Notes under the pieces: generated by a model | Told to the model about the DNA's origin: nothing | Seen by the model: the letters and a program-made list of their open reading frames with translations, nothing else | The model's database searches: none | Assembly (NCBI RefSeq): GCF_040412425.1 | Contig: NC_089744.1 | Coordinates: 32,452,743 to 32,516,742, forward strand | Origin: Macrobrachium rosenbergii | Lineage: Eukaryota; Arthropoda; Malacostraca; Decapoda; Palaemonidae | Direction of reading: 5' to 3' | DNA: 64,000 bases | Translations under genes and position numbers: made by a program | Shown: in pieces, positions 1-12,180 of the stretch | How the letters are laid out: every line of letters starts with the position of its first letter | How positions within the stretch are numbered: the stretch's first letter is position 1

Positions 1-399
1 CGCCTTACCGGAAGAAAACCGGAGTGATCTCGATTAACCTAAATTTTTGATGTTATGCCATTTAAGTAAACCTTTTCAATGCTATAGACTGTAGCCGCAT
101 AGTATTCTGATTGTCTCAAATCTGGCAGGCTAAGTTTCTAACCGTTCGGATTTGTTGGTTGTGTTTTGTCTACACTTCTCCCTCTGAGGGTCACCTGTTG
201 GTTTACTGTGACTTATGCAAATTATTAAAAAGTATGTTATCCATTACATTGGCTAAATGTGACAGGTATGCTTCAGTTTTAACAACCTCTTATAATTTTC
301 ATTCAAGTTTGAATGTCTATTCATTCACAATCTACATAGGCCTAACTACAAGGAAAGGTATCAGGTGTTCAGATCACAAATTAAAACATAGGGAGATAA
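1..399. other. No recognisable gene
   Basis: AT-rich sequence. The only open frame (111-437, + strand) has no recognisable domain and no splice context, so I see no supported feature here. Confidence 0.4.
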
Positions 400-530
400 T
401 TTTTTCAAAGCCAAAATGCAATAATGGTTTAAAGTAAAAGTTTACCATCCCTACAAGGTTTTTGGTGGGGAAAAAGGCAAAATTGTAACAAGGCTTTATT
501 CTAACTTTTCAATAAGATGAATTTGTGGTC
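400..530 (+). repeat. Outer inverted repeat, left copy
   Basis: Pairs with 4425-4562 on the other strand. Shared blocks include a GGCAAAATTGTAACAAGGC stretch and an AATTTGTGGTCAT stretch; divergence and small indels are visible. Confidence 0.6.
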
Positions 531-1104
531 ATTGAACCCCCCCTCCCCCAGTCTTCATTTTATCTGGTGGTACATTTAAGTTAACTCGAGTCATCGTCAC
601 TAACATTATTTTCTTCGGTAATTCTATATATTAGCTCTGCGCCTGTTTTTACATTTTCAACTGTTTTTTTCTACACTTTTAGTGGTTCTGATGCTGGCGG
701 TGCATCTGTTTGTTGTCGGCCAAATGGAATGTCCCTTCGCCCTGTTTAGTACTGGCCCGGGCGGGCGGTCGGGTACCCATACATTAACAAGTTATTGCAC
801 TTGCCAGACGGGATATGAACCGTTCGAAACAGACGTAGCCGTGCTCTGTCTTGTGAAGATCGCGTATGGAAACCCCTTGTTGGATGGACTTCAGGGGCTA
901 ATTACAGGTTAATTACACTCGAGCGCCAAAAATTAAAGGTAAATTCATAATTAGCAACCGAAAAACTGTAGAAAAAGTTAAGTTAGTAGGCAGTCGCGGC
1001 TGCAGAGCTACTATATAGTTCTACCTTTTCTTCTAATTACGAGAGCAGTGGCTCTCAAATGGTATAGAATTCGGTAATTCTAAGCCGGCTGTCTGCGGTG
1101 AGCT

Positions 1105-1735
1105 AGCCTATAGCAATTGATGTTTTCCTATGTTATTTTACCTGCTGAACAAGAGTTTAAAATAATATTTTGGAGTTTAAAATAATATTTTGGCGGTCGG
1201 CTGTAACTAAAATATAATTGACCCTTGAAAACTGCACGTCTGTACCAGTGGGTTGCATGCAGCTCGAGGATAAATTACAGTTGCAAAATATTGTACCATA
1301 AGCTATTATTTCTGACATTAATTGCTTTCCAGTTTTCTGTTGTATTATGATGTGATTTACATTGCTTATCCTTCCCGGCAAATGATATACTGTATACAAA
1401 ATTAATAAAATTGACTTGACTTGAATATTGCACCCCCTCTCCATAGCTAATACGGCAAAATTGTAATCAGTAAACACAGTCGAGGATTAGCTATGGAGAG
1501 GGGGTGCAGTATTCTGACAAGTCGTAATTTTATTAATTTTGTATACAGTATATTATTTGCCGGGAAGGATAAGTATTCATTTGCGATGGAAATAAACCTC
1601 AAAATCATTCAAATCACATCATAATACAACAGAAAAACCTATATTTTATGTTGAAAGCAATTAATGTCCATAAGTGAAATAATACCCCATAAACTCTTGT
1701 AAAGCAAGTGAAATAACATAGAAAAACGTCAATTG
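1105..1735. repeat. Hairpin-forming inverted repeat
   Basis: The left arm (about 1313-1451) and right arm (about 1487-1670) are complementary around a 35-nt loop. The stem base contains CACCCCCTCTCCATAGC on the left and its complement on the right. Flanking blocks at 1105-1155 and 1688-1735 extend the pairing. The right arm has about 40 extra bases. The hairpin sits inside the larger fold-back element. Confidence 0.7.
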
Positions 1736-2056
1736 CCATAGTCTAGCTCCACTGCAGACTATTCGAAGCTTTTGTAAATGTGAAACAAAACTTTACCATT
1801 TCCGCTTTCAACTTGGGTGGCCTCTTTAGGTTGAGTGGCAGAACAGCACTGCGCGCCTTATCTGCATTTTTAAAGATTTCTGGCAAGCTCGTATGTCTGG
1901 CAAGAGGTAATGACTTTAAATCCTTGTTCAGCAAGTAAAATAATAGGAGAAAGTCAATTGCCAGTCTCTCACAACTCTCGCTAAGCGCAGAAAACCAGCA
2001 GCTGCTGTTCAAAAGCTAACGCATGCATGTTAAGGCTTAGAATCAGTAGTACTATG

Positions 2057-2543
2057 CTCGGTTGGTTTTTTTTACCGAGGCGCATTCGCACTGACTTGCA
2101 GGGGTGCCCTTTTAGCTCGGAAAAGTTTCCTGCTACCTGATTGGTTGCAAGTATTTTATCCGAATAGCATCATTGTTTTCAAATAATTACCAAATAATGT
2201 GAATCGAAACTTATTTACTAACCTAAATTTCTCCCTCAGATATATGTTTTGTCAATAAATAATGTTAACGAATAAAGAGATAATAAAGTATTGTGATGGT
2301 AAGTCTAAATTTAATAACAACACCCGCCGAAGTCAATGACAGGAGCTTGTTTTCGGATGAACGCTGCATAATTTCTTTACTTTTCACATATTTTAACACC
2401 AATAGGGATAAATTACACTAAGCATAAGAAAAACATGTTATTATAAACTTTCTTTGAATACCAGAATCTACTAAAAATATGGAATTAATAAAACTGGCTA
2501 TTGGTGAAAACTTCCGGGGAGGTAAAAGGAACAGCCTGTGGCT
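2057..2543 (+). repeat. Large inner inverted repeat, left arm
   Basis: Reverse-complementary to 3516-4001 over nearly its full length, starting CTCGGTTGG and ending at a GGAACAGCCTGTGGC block. Differences are mainly single substitutions. Confidence 0.8.
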
Positions 2544-3515
2544 TTAGATAAAATTTAGATAAAATTACCTAGATAGGAAGGCCTAGTTATTCGTAATTAT
2601 GGTATCCACATGCCAGCAAATGTTGATGGGCAAGAAAACTTTTCAGATACATATCATCTTTTATAGGCTTTTGTGCTGAAGCCTTTTGTTATATCATTAT
2701 GATAAATATAATGATAAATATGAAGACGCTCTTTTTTCTTTTAGATAATAATAATGTACTCCCCTTATTATGGCTTTATTTCTTGCACACATTTCAAACT
2801 AGGCTAACCTATGTGTATGTGTCTTACACCATTTTTTGACAATTGCAATAAATTTTGCTTAACTCTTTAAGGTAAGGAGTAACAGTAAACAGTAGCTGAT
2901 GCTTGATATAAGTTATGCTAGGTGTAGGTAGGCCTGTGATGTAAGTCCGCATAGAAAGGATTTGCTAATTTTGTGGTAAAGGTACAGATTCTATGAATAG
3001 CACTATTTTCCGTTTGAGGATACTGTAGTGTTCCATAAATTGCATAAAAATCATAATTAAATGAATTCATAATTTCACCAAGTTACAACCGTGATACCCC
3101 TCCCCCTCCCTTCCATCCCCGCCTCGGTATTTGACAGTAGGCGCATAATATTATAACCTACTAATCCTTAAAATGTATATATGTATAGTACATTTTCTAC
3201 TCAGTTACATATTCTTTTACTTCTCAAAATATCCACAGAAACTTGTGTTAACCTTATATGTGTCCTGAACAGAATGCAAAATAAGAAAAAAAGTTTTCTT
3301 ATCTCGTGTTGTCTGCTGTAACTTACATGAAAGAGTAAGTTGTTAATTTCTGTGAAATATATTTTTATTAGTGTGCACCTACAAAAAGAAGCATAGAAAC
3401 CATTTAATTGCAGATATAGTCATTAAAGTAATCTCAACAACATAACTGATTTCAACACTTACATAAATCAGGAAAATGATGCAATGACAATCACCTGTGA
3501 TAGTTTTTCCAGGCC

Positions 3516-4001
3516 AGCCACAAGCTGTTCCTTTTACCTCCCGGAAGTTTTCACTAATCGCGAGTTTTATTAATTCCATGTTTTTAGTAGATTCTGGTAT
3601 TCAAAGAAAGTTTATAATAACATGTTTTTCTTATGCTTATTGTAATTTATCCCAACTGGTGTTAAAATATGTGAAAAGTAAAAAAATTATGCAGCGTGCA
3701 TCCAAAACAAGCTCCTGTTGTTGACTTCAAGGGTGTTGTTATTAAATTTAGACTTACCATCACCATCACAATATTTTATTATCTCTTTATTCGTTAACAT
3801 TATTTATTGACAAAACATATATCTGTGGGAGAAATTTAGATTAGTAAATAAGTTTCAATTCACATTACTTGGTAATTACTTGAAAACAATGATGCTAGTC
3901 GGACAAAATACTTGCAACCAATCAGCTAGCAGGAAAATTTTCTGAGCTAAAAGGGCACCCCTGCGAGTCAGTGCAAATGTGCCTTGGTAAAAAAAACCGA
4001 G
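3516..4001 (-). repeat. Large inner inverted repeat, right arm
   Basis: Partner of 2057-2543, separated from it by about 970 bp of AT-rich loop with no gene. A pyrimidine-rich CCCCTCCCCCTCCC tract lies in the loop near 3100. Confidence 0.8.
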
Positions 4002-4424
4002 TTTAGTAATGAATGAAAAGTGCCTTTGGAACAGCTCCCACTATCCATTTGTTCGCCCTTCTTTTCACGCTTGTTTTTCGTGTTCCAAATGACATCTATA
4101 ACAGGAAATACAACAATAAGGTACCGAAACCTTTTCCCAAGTTATTTACCCCACCAAAAAACCCAAATTCCCAATGGGTCTCCCTTACTGTTAGCTATTC
4201 TCGAAAGGGTTTTACCACACCAGGTGTAAGATAATTTACAGCTTAATTACAGCCGAGCAACAAAATATTACTTTAAATTCTTGTTCAGCAGGTAAAGTTC
4301 TATAGAAAAACGTCAGCTGCCATAGCCTAGCTCACAGCGGACAGCTGGCTTAGATCTACCTAGAATTCTTATAATATGATTAAAAATCCACAAGAGTATT
4401 CGTCTTTTTTATCCTTATAAGGAA

Positions 4425-4562
4425 GATGACCACAAATTTGTCTGTAATTGAAATGACTGTATTCAGCCTTGTTACAATTTTGCCTTTTCTCCCCAACCAA
4501 AGTCTTCATTTTCCCAATGTGTTCCCCTTAATTGCAGGGCTGGCATTTTGGATTTGAAAATG
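4425..4562 (-). repeat. Outer inverted repeat, right copy
   Basis: Partner of 400-530 on the opposite strand; marks the right edge of the fold-back element. Confidence 0.6.
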
Positions 4563-5984
4563 TTTGGTTAGGGAAAAACAAAATTAGTAAAATACAGGGA
4601 TCAGTTTAGCCTAACATAGGGCGCTGTGTCCTTACCTGGCTTGGAGGGTGGCACCCCCTTGTACCAAACAACCTCCCCCCATTCCCTACATACACATAAC
4701 GTAACCTAGGATGCTGGGTCCTTACCCAGACCTAGACCCCACCTAACCTATCTAACCTGACCTAGAGCACCAGTTCCTTACCCTATTGCAGGATATTTGA
4801 TTGGAATTATTCCGTAAACTTGCCTAATCTGAATCAGAACTATTGGAAGGATAGACATCTGCAGACTAGTCAGGACCCTCCCTAAATGTTGAAGACTGCT
4901 GGGTGTCACTGTGGAGGGTTAACCAGTGGTTTACAAACTAAATTAACCTCTGCCATGGTGGAAGGTGGCATTGTTCTCAATAATTTAAGAAATAATTACA
5001 TTTGGGACACAGAAAAGAATTAGGCAATACACGTTTCCAAAGGGAAGTTAAAAAGTGTATGTATTAGGAGGACAAAATTTGGCATGGAATTTAGCAGTAA
5101 ATAATTAACAGAGCAAGAAAGACACAGCTGAGCCAAAGAGGTCATTACTGCAGACTGAAGCAAGAGGTGAAGGAATGCCTGATTTCTAAACTTACATATC
5201 AAACTTGTAACAAAATAAACAACTTCAGCATTTCATCATGGACCCACATCCAAGAGAAGATGTTCCTGATTCATAATCCATGCTTACCCACAATGGATTT
5301 GGAAGTCCAGTTGAGAGCTCCATTTCCATAACTGTGTTAAAATAAACAAAGAACTTAGAAAAATCCAAGTATGTAACATTCATCAGAAAAAATTTTGTAA
5401 CATAAATAAGTGAAAGATATAAGCATCAATTCCTTGCTAAGCATGTTAAGGAAATTTGAGGTCACAACATGAAAAGTTCAAACTTAAATAATAGTTTCAA
5501 GTAAAATCAAACTTGAATAATAGTTTCAAGTAAAATATTACCATAGGATCTAAAGGGGTTCCATTATCTTGAGAGATGGGAAAGAGCTAATTTCTTGAAA
5601 TTTTTTTGTCAGTATTTCCTCATGTAGCCGTGACCCCTCTATGTTTGTTCTGTAAAAAGAAAGTGTCAGAAAAGTGGGTTAGTATGATTGAAATGATGTA
5701 TAAAAGGTCAGCAGTATGAAGAGCCTGTGGCAAAATAGAATTGTTTGCAGTTAATTGTTGGTTTACATGTAGGATTGGGGCTTGGCCCATTCCTTATTGT
5801 ATTGTTATGGATTTATTGAGAGAAGTGATTAGAAATGAAAATCTGCAGGAAATGTCGTATGCAGGTACTCTGGTAATTATGGAAGGACTGAATAAGAATT
5901 GCAAAGGTGTTTTACACTTGCTGTACTGCATTGCAGAAAAATTTTGACAAAAGCTTATCTTTTTTTGTTTTTTGTTTTTTTTAG
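4563..5984. other. Non-coding stretch, probably MED9 intron or upstream DNA
   Basis: No supported exon. A 29-bp unit is tandemly duplicated at 5479-5507 and 5508-5536. A run of CCTAAC-like motifs near 4600-4790 is too irregular to be telomeric. The missing N-terminal MED9 exon was searched for here and not recognised. Confidence 0.4.
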
Positions 5985-6081
5985 TTTGGAAAAAGAGCAG
6001 ACTGACTTGTCCAGGGTTTCTCAAGAGTCAAGCCAAAAGGTATTAGAACTTCAACGGAAAATTCAGACTGCAAGGGAGCAG
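5985..6081 (+). CDS. MED9: Mediator subunit 9, penultimate coding exon
   Basis: This exon supplies part of the conserved C-terminal helical region of MED9, a subunit of the middle module of the Mediator complex that links activators to RNA polymerase II in the nucleus. A T-rich tract and TTAG acceptor end at 5984. The exon begins on codon position 3 and ends in phase 0 before a GTATGC donor. Its residues include SQESSQKVLELQRKIQ, a helix typical of MED9, and the next exon continues it in frame into the family's LPG-containing segment. The upstream exon with the start codon was not found in the window, so the gene is partial here. Confidence 0.78.
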
Positions 6082-6223
6082 GTATGCAGGAGTTATTTAT
6101 AGTTTTTGTTGGTTGTCCAAAATTTTAGTGTGGCTTTTTTTTTTGTAATTGATTCTTGAAGTTATAAAGCATGGATAATTATCTTAAATTGTGCCTTGAA
6201 GCCATGTATTGTGTTTTGACCAG

Positions 6224-6355
6224 GTTTGTAAACTTCCTGGAGTAGAGTACAGCAAGGAAGAACAATTGAAGCATCTTGAAGCCTTAAGGAAACAGTTGCT
6301 GTTAAAGAAACGGTTACTGCTGAAGTATAAATCCAAGAGTGAAACACAACATTGA
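6224..6355 (+). CDS. MED9: Mediator subunit 9, last coding exon
   Basis: The exon follows a GACCAG acceptor and encodes 43 residues plus a TGA stop. It starts in phase 0, matching the donor at 6081 across a 142-bp intron. It contains LPGVEYSKEEQ, then LEALRKQL, then a basic LLLKYKS tail; this order of LPG motif, glutamine-rich helix and KYK end is the signature of MED9 C-termini across animals. Three bases after the stop is a sequence like a 5' splice donor (AAG then GTAAGG), so the 3' UTR may be spliced. A hAT transposase relic begins about 115 bp further on. Confidence 0.82.
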   Translation, partial: VCKLPGVEYSKEEQLKHLEALRKQLLLKKRLLLKYKSKSETQH

Positions 6356-6469
6356 AAGGTAAGGTTGAATAGAGTGCTACTACTATCTTGATTTTGTTAA
6401 ATTTCTTGTCCAGCATTGCTTCTGTCTGACTTTTTTTTGAAAGATTGTCATGGGAGAATGAAGGTCATG

Positions 6470-7250
6470 GGAGAATGTGTATGGGGTGTGTACTGATGGG
6501 GCACCTGCAACAATAGGGTCAAGATCTGGGTTTTCATCCAAAGTTGAAGAGGCTGCTCTTGGGGTTATGGTAATCCATTGCATGATCTATCATCAAGTAC
6601 TTGCATCCAGAACCCTTCCCAGCGAACTCCAAGCTATTTTTGATAGTGCCAGAAAAATTGTTAACTGTGTAAAGTCTATCCCTGTCAATTCACATCTTTT
6701 CAAACAACCCTGTAAAGACTTGAATCATCTTTTCAAACAGCCCTGTGAAGACTTGGATTCAGAGCACCAAGTTCTGCTAATCTCTACAGAAGTTTGATGG
6801 CTGTCATAGGACATTGTTCTCTGCCAAGTTTTTGAACTTAATGAGGAGCTAAAGATGTTTTTGAACATGCAATGCAAGGAATGTCTTTTTTAGTGACCCA
6901 CTGTGGGAACCATGTTTAACATACTTAGTTGATACATTTGACCAGCTTAATAAACTTAATCTGAAACTGCAGGGCAAAGACACAACTGTGATTCATTTTA
7001 TTGACTTGATACAGAACTGGGCTAGGAAAGTTAACTCGGGTAATTTTGCAGTATTTAATAAGAAGTTTTGTAAAGTTGCTGAAGGAGAATAGATTCTTGT
7101 CAACAAAATGAAGTAGTCAGTCACCTTCAAAACTTGGACAATTTTCCAGAAACTTTCCTGATCTTGAGGGCACAGATTTGTCATTAGTAAGAAATCCATT
7201 TAATCTTGAACCAGTTTCTGTTCTAGACACTTATCAAGATTAATACTTGG
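6470..7250 (+). pseudogene. hAT/ZBED-type transposase relic
   Basis: The open part (6477-6797) includes VCTDGAPATIGSRSGF and THC/IHC-like VIHCMIYHQ followed by LASRTLP. These are the catalytic-core landmarks of hAT transposases of the ZBED5/GTF2IRD2-like type, a DDE-family DNA transposase. Beyond 6797 the similarity continues in shifted frames (a VFELNEELKMF-like helix near 6825, an LNLKLQGKDT-like segment near 6955) with several stops. No zinc-finger BED domain or terminal repeats were found, so this is a decayed internal fragment. A 33-bp in-frame tandem duplication at 6693-6758 repeats HLFKQPC. A domesticated gene is unlikely because of the stops. Confidence 0.75.
6693..6758 (+). repeat. 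33-bp tandem duplication in transposase relic
   Basis: Two adjacent 33-bp copies (6693-6725 and 6726-6758) keep the reading frame and duplicate an 11-residue segment starting HLFKQPC. Confidence 0.85.
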
Positions 7251-8559
7251 AAATGAAATTTGATTCAAGAATAAAAGATTTGCATAAAGTGCATTCTATA
7301 CAGGAAATCTGGGCCCATGGTCTTAAAAACGTTGACGACCACAACTCTAGGGAAGAGAGGCAGTTAGGAAGGGGCATGGGCAACTTGTATGTTTGGTGCG
7401 TGCAAGGTCTTTGGACCATGTGCATTCTTACACTAGGGTCGCACCCCCTCTCCAATACCTCCTTAGAATTGGGGGGCGTTCACTAAAAACACTTCCGCCT
7501 TTCTCTTTTAATTATTTGTGTGATTCAAGCTTTTCTGCCTGCTTGATAGGTTTATAGACAAGTAAGTACAGCTGTCTGACCTACTTAGTAGTTACAAGGT
7601 GCATAGAAGAGTAATTTTGTCCATGTTTGTCTTCTGGTGTTGAAAGTATATTTAAGTTTTAAGTACAGTACATGAGTTTTATCTGTTTATATGTCTTTTG
7701 GCCCAGAAAGTATTTCTCAAGTTGTAATACAGTACACAAGTTTTATTAATAGGGATGATAGTAAATTGGTCAATTTCTTGAGTAAAAAGTACAGTCACCA
7801 CCCTACCAACATTCAAGTTACAAACATTCTTAGATACAAACAGACAGAGTCACAAGTTCAAATTTTGCTATGTGCACTTATTCTGCTAGTAAGAAATTTT
7901 GCAAACTGAAGAAAAGGAAGAAGAACCTCCTGTTCCTTTAACTCCTTCCCTGATTATCCTGAATATTTTCATGATTACCACGTATTCTTCCTACAATCAC
8001 GAGAATACTCATTTGTACTTTAAAATGTTCTTAATTATTTCTATCATCCAGACTTAACTTGTTCTGTGATGAATTCCCATTTTCTATATTTCCTCTCTCA
8101 ATAGGAAACATTTTGTGTGTATTTCGGTCAATAGTTGGCAGTGTGAATTGTTTACTTTATCAACTTCCAGTATGAGACGCTGCTCTTGAGAAATTCTCTC
8201 CAAGTTCATAACTCTCAAAGCATGGAAAAAAATAGTAAATTTTGAATGCTGCATGAATCTAAATTTTATTTTCTTCTTTTTACCTTTCTAGCTTCCCAAG
8301 TAGTTCTTTATAATACTGCATGATTTAAAAATGCAGCGAAATTAGTATAATATATGACTATTGAGTTAACTTGGGAATGTAAACATCATAAAAAATTATG
8401 CTCTACATATTAAGAACCAACTTACGAACAATTCAAGATATGAATGGCCGTCTGGAACACAACTCGTTCATAAATAGGGTGGTAACTGTAAACTGTAATA
8501 AAAATCCCCCTGTAGCCTGCTTTCCAGTGTCAGCCACACATTCATAAGTATAATCAGTC
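7251..8559. other. No recognisable gene
   Basis: AT-rich sequence with short open frames only. The 7247-7486 open frame continues from the transposase relic but is not recognisable. Confidence 0.4.
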
Positions 8560-9115
8560 GGTGGACTCTTCATCGTCGTGTGTTAAGGTTAACCAGAGTA
8601 TCTTGTGAGAGAATAGCTTCTGGTAGGGCTATAGAGGAAGTGACTGAGTACCTCTGTTTTACCGGGGAAAGTGGGCCATCTTGGTTTTTGCCTTGGAAGA
8701 GACATCTCTCTGATGATACTGTTTATTCAGCAGATCGCAGACTTCCTTATTCACCTCAGTTGAGACAGTCTCCGGTCAGTCTCCACAGTGAAAAGCTGTC
8801 GCTCAGCTTTATCCCAGTTGTTCAGACTGAAGGGGTTAGATTTCTCCACCTTGGTGGAGCTTTCCATGCTAATGAAAGAAACCCATTTGCCAGACTGAAC
8901 AGGGGGTTGCAGGAGTAATTGCATCCCCTGCTTGCATCCACAACTAGGAGCATTGTGTTTCTGGATATGATGCAAAAGTCAGTTGTCAGTGATGACCTTC
9001 CACCAAAGGAGTAAATCTCATATACAAAAGTCATGGTTTTTATTTCCATAGGAACAAATAAATTTTAAGAGTAAAATTGTATTTTTCATAGGTATACAAA
9101 CCAGAACCTTGCATA
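8560..9115 (+). mobile_element. DIRS retrotransposon 3'-end relic
   Basis: The sequence CTTCCACCAAAGGAGTAAAT near 8995 resembles the block that precedes the internal complementary region of DIRS-B (CCTCCACCAAAGGTGTCAAT near 23810). It is followed by two outward-facing end-like blocks, one with CTCATATACAAAAG and one with TTTTTCATAGGTATACAAACC, as in a DIRS complementary region. The open frame 8580-8918 has no recognised domain. The 5' part and the terminal repeats were not identified, so this is a tentative truncated copy. Confidence 0.4.
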
Positions 9116-12009
9116 ACTTGATCTTTAAAAATTTTGTCCTTTTGGCAAAATGAAAAATTGAATTGTGATGTAAAGTGAATTAGGGGTATTCTCTTGTTCA
9201 TCCCCTATAACTACCAGTTATTGACCTTGTAACCAAGTTCATCTGTTCCAGCTTGTGCTGAGGATATGCCCAAATAAAAGGCTCTGGTCTTGTTCATCAA
9301 GAGAAAATAAGTGAACTTTTAAATTTGATTTGATGGTTATTCAGTATATCAGGGATACTTGAACAACAAATTACAATATCCTGTTTCTCTTGCTGTGGCA
9401 TCATTTTTTGTTTAAAAGTTTTTATATCAAGTCTACACATTTGGCATCTTGTAACTGTATGTATATTTCATACAGAAGGCTGACTGTTCTCTACAAAGTA
9501 TGGCTATCATTTTTCTAGAAAATGTCATTACTTACTGCAGATTTTTTAAATTGGATATCTTAGTACTTGTACTATCAAGTTTTGAATCTCATACTTGTGC
9601 TTTTGCAGGAGTGGACTGATGTTTTCAAAAGAGAGCATGGGATCTGTCAGTCCTTCTCGTTTCGCCTTCTTGATCTTCAGTCTGTTGAAGGGGATGGTTG
9701 CTGCTAGGAGTCCTCTTGTCAGGTTATTCTTTGAACTCGCTCATGAGCATTATGTTCTACAGAAGGGACTCCAGTCCATTACAAATTGATGTTTGCTCTA
9801 TTCCTTGGAGACGTTATATTAGTGGAGAGCTGGAAATGTGCTTCATTCTATTCCTGGCACAGAATCTCACACATTTGTCCTCTGACTTTGAAGGGCTCTC
9901 CACATCCTTCTTGGCTCGGATGAGTGCTTGATGGGTTTTTAGGGAACATGGGAGCCTCCGCACTCCTTGTCCAACTTTTAGGGCGTTTATAGCCTTATGT
10001 GCATAATCTTTTCCTCTTGAGTTTTAGGCCTTTGGGCCAATCATTGATTCTTTTCTACAGTTTTTGAGTTGTTGCTGGAGAGTCTTGGCCTCGGCCAAGA
10101 TTTCTGTAAATCCTGGCTTAGGCTCAGACCCTTTGGTTGTGTCTTGTAGGACTTCACTGTTGCAGCAGGCAATTGTTTCCCCTGTCCTTTTCCATCCTTT
10201 CCATCTGTCCTGGCCTGTGTGATGCTAAGATGAAAATAGTTCAAAGCTTCTCCTCTTGGGACCTGCCAGGTATCTCCTGGGTGTTTCTTTACCAGTAGGA
10301 GCACCAGTCTTGCTTCCGTCAGGGACCAAGTACTGGGAGTAGTAGTCTGTCCTGCCATGAGCTTTATGATACATTCTACAAGGCTCCTTTGGGGACATGC
10401 CTGACCTAGGACTGAACGTTTGGCTTGCACTTGCTTCTAACCTACTGTGTATTGGTACATGTTGAAGATGGCATGGTCCTTGGGTGCTCCCCCCCCCCTG
10501 GCTTGGTCCAAAATAAGCACTTTTGGTGTAGGTGCTGTCATAGATGGTTCCAAGATGGGATATTAGACAGTGCAAGGGTTGTACCTCTGATCATCAGCCT
10601 TTCAACTGATGACTCGCAAACCATGTTTAGTCTGGTACCTGTCAGCACAAGGCATCTCAAAAACACTTGCAGAGTTGCTGAAGGCACAATGGACTTTTGT
10701 AGCCTAGGCTAACTAGAATCTTCACACATTACCTTCCTCAACTTGGTTGCTGTCAGGAGCTTGACACCTTGGGTCTTGGTAGATGTTTCTGTTTTGGCAG
10801 CAGTGTCTTTGTCTGAGACTACCTTTGCTGATGTGTTTGTTGCTGCTCTGGTAGATCCAGCTGCAACCCATCCCTTTTGGGGATGAGTACCTCAACTCTG
10901 ACTGTGGTAGGCTTGAGAAGTTGGAAAGGCCTGTTGTCTCTTCAACACACTTCACTTTCCCAGACTGGCAGAAGTGCAGGAAGAATGGCCAGAAGGTAAC
11001 TGCAAAAGGCTAGGAATTCTTCACACAATACCTCTCTCTTGCTAAGAGTGGTGATTGATAGCTCTAATCATTTGTGAGGCAGCTGGCAATGTGTGATTGG
11101 GTGATTTAGGATTTGGGCTTGCTCACCCAGCCACTTGCTGTCTTTTTGGGGGGGCTAATGGTAGATCCAGACATCAATTGCAGAAGTAGATGATCATTGG
11201 TTTAGTGGACTGATTGGATCGCAGACATGCTTATGACTGATTCACAGGGTTTGAGGAGAGGACTAACTGACTTGCTGTCCCTGCACATCTCCAGAGGGGC
11301 AAAAGGAAGAGTGAAGTTCGGACTGTCAACCATTTCAGTGCATTGGAGTCAGCTTGGTATTTGCCAGGACATACTCATGACAAGTCTCCAGGCCACCGTA
11401 AACATTTCTGTGCTTGGTACAGTCCAGTGCCGTGTTCAGTCCGGAACTGATCTGAACAAAAAGGGTATTCTATGCTCCTGCCCACTTAGATAAGGTTGTG
11501 AGGACAGCAGGCTGGTTCTGCGTCTGATTTTAGGCCCTTAAAAGGAAAGTGGACTACATGGTCCCTTTTGACACCCTTGGATTATGGCTTGGTGGTATTG
11601 TACGCTTCTGCTCACTTAGGTAAGGTTGTAGCGACAGGAGGCTGGTTCTGCTTCTGATTATTGGCCCAAAATAGGAAAATGGGCTACATGGTCCCTTTTG
11701 ACACCCTTGGATTATGGCTTGGTTCCTATTTGTATGGTCCAGCAAGCAGGTACAGGGTTCGGGTGTCGTATTTTCTCATGCTGCTTTAGTTGGTGGCAAA
11801 TCTTGTAGGGTGTACCATTCTTGTTTATGAGCATGATAGCCTCAGGGAAGTGATCAGGGCAGCCTCTTGACACCCAGTGTCCTCCATCAATCACGCTGGG
11901 ATATACTCCAGAGGCTTTGGCTCCCAGATGTACTGGGGGATATGGAATCCCTGATGTGCAGATCAAGGAGTGTATATTACTGTTCCCACAAGTCACACCA
12001 TGCTTGCTG
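9116..12009. other. Decayed repeat DNA, no supported gene
   Basis: Many short open frames on both strands, none with a clear domain. Base composition resembles the decayed DIRS coding relics elsewhere in the window, and DIRS-A is inserted at its right edge, so this may be an older DIRS copy. I could not identify reverse transcriptase or recombinase motifs with confidence. Confidence 0.3.
11466..11725 (+). repeat. 130-bp tandem duplication
   Basis: Two adjacent copies, 11466-11595 and 11596-11725. Both contain TAAGGTTGT, a GGCTGGTTCTGC block and an identical ACATGGTCCCTTTTGACACC block. They differ at scattered positions, so the duplication is old. Confidence 0.85.
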
Positions 12010-12023
12010 TTTTTATATAAGTG

Positions 12024-12180
12024 ACTTACCAAGTAATTACATAGCTACTAGCTTTCTACACGGCAGTCTAAGAATTAAATTTTGCGGTGGCGCTACTATC
12101 ATTCATGTAGGTGACAAGGTCCTGCCCACTTTCAGGACTGATAGGAACAACTCAGCAGAGAGCTTCAATTTGTTTTCTGC
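12024..12180 (+). repeat. DIRS-A left inverted terminal repeat
   Basis: Begins ACTTACCAAGTAATTAC and is the reverse complement of 27096-27252 with scattered differences. Shared blocks include a GCTAGTAGCTATG-type stretch and GGACTGATAGGAACAACTC. Confidence 0.85.

Larger units (their letters stand above)
400..4562. mobile_element. Complex fold-back (inverted-repeat) element
   Basis: The region reads as nested inverted repeats. An outer pair at about 400-530 and 4425-4562 shares a block reading AGGCAAAATTGTAACAAGGC on opposite strands. A second pair lies at about 1080-1195 and 4262-4375. A compact hairpin is centred on 1470. A large inner pair lies at 2057-2543 and 3516-4001 (about 487 bp each, roughly 90% similar by eye). 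No transposase is visible inside. This is the form of a fold-back or large MITE-type DNA transposon; the superfamily cannot be named from the sequence. Some blocks also recur in direct orientation (near 905-936 and 4239-4270), so it has probably been rearranged. Confidence 0.7.

Noticed and set aside
4600..4790. CCTAAC-rich stretch as an interstitial telomere (arthropod TTAGG type)
   Set aside because: Only scattered, irregular motifs within a longer imperfect repeat; no run of the pentamer.
5741..5947. + strand frame as the upstream MED9 exon
   Set aside because: Residues do not resemble MED9 N-termini and the frame runs through the T-rich acceptor tract.
6477..6797. Domesticated ZBED-type host gene
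   Set aside because: Similarity continues beyond the stop in other frames with more stops, which indicates decay.
9595..10712. Several 60-130 codon frames as genes
   Set aside because: No recognisable domain, mixed strands, within repeat-like DNA; only a decayed transposon is plausible.
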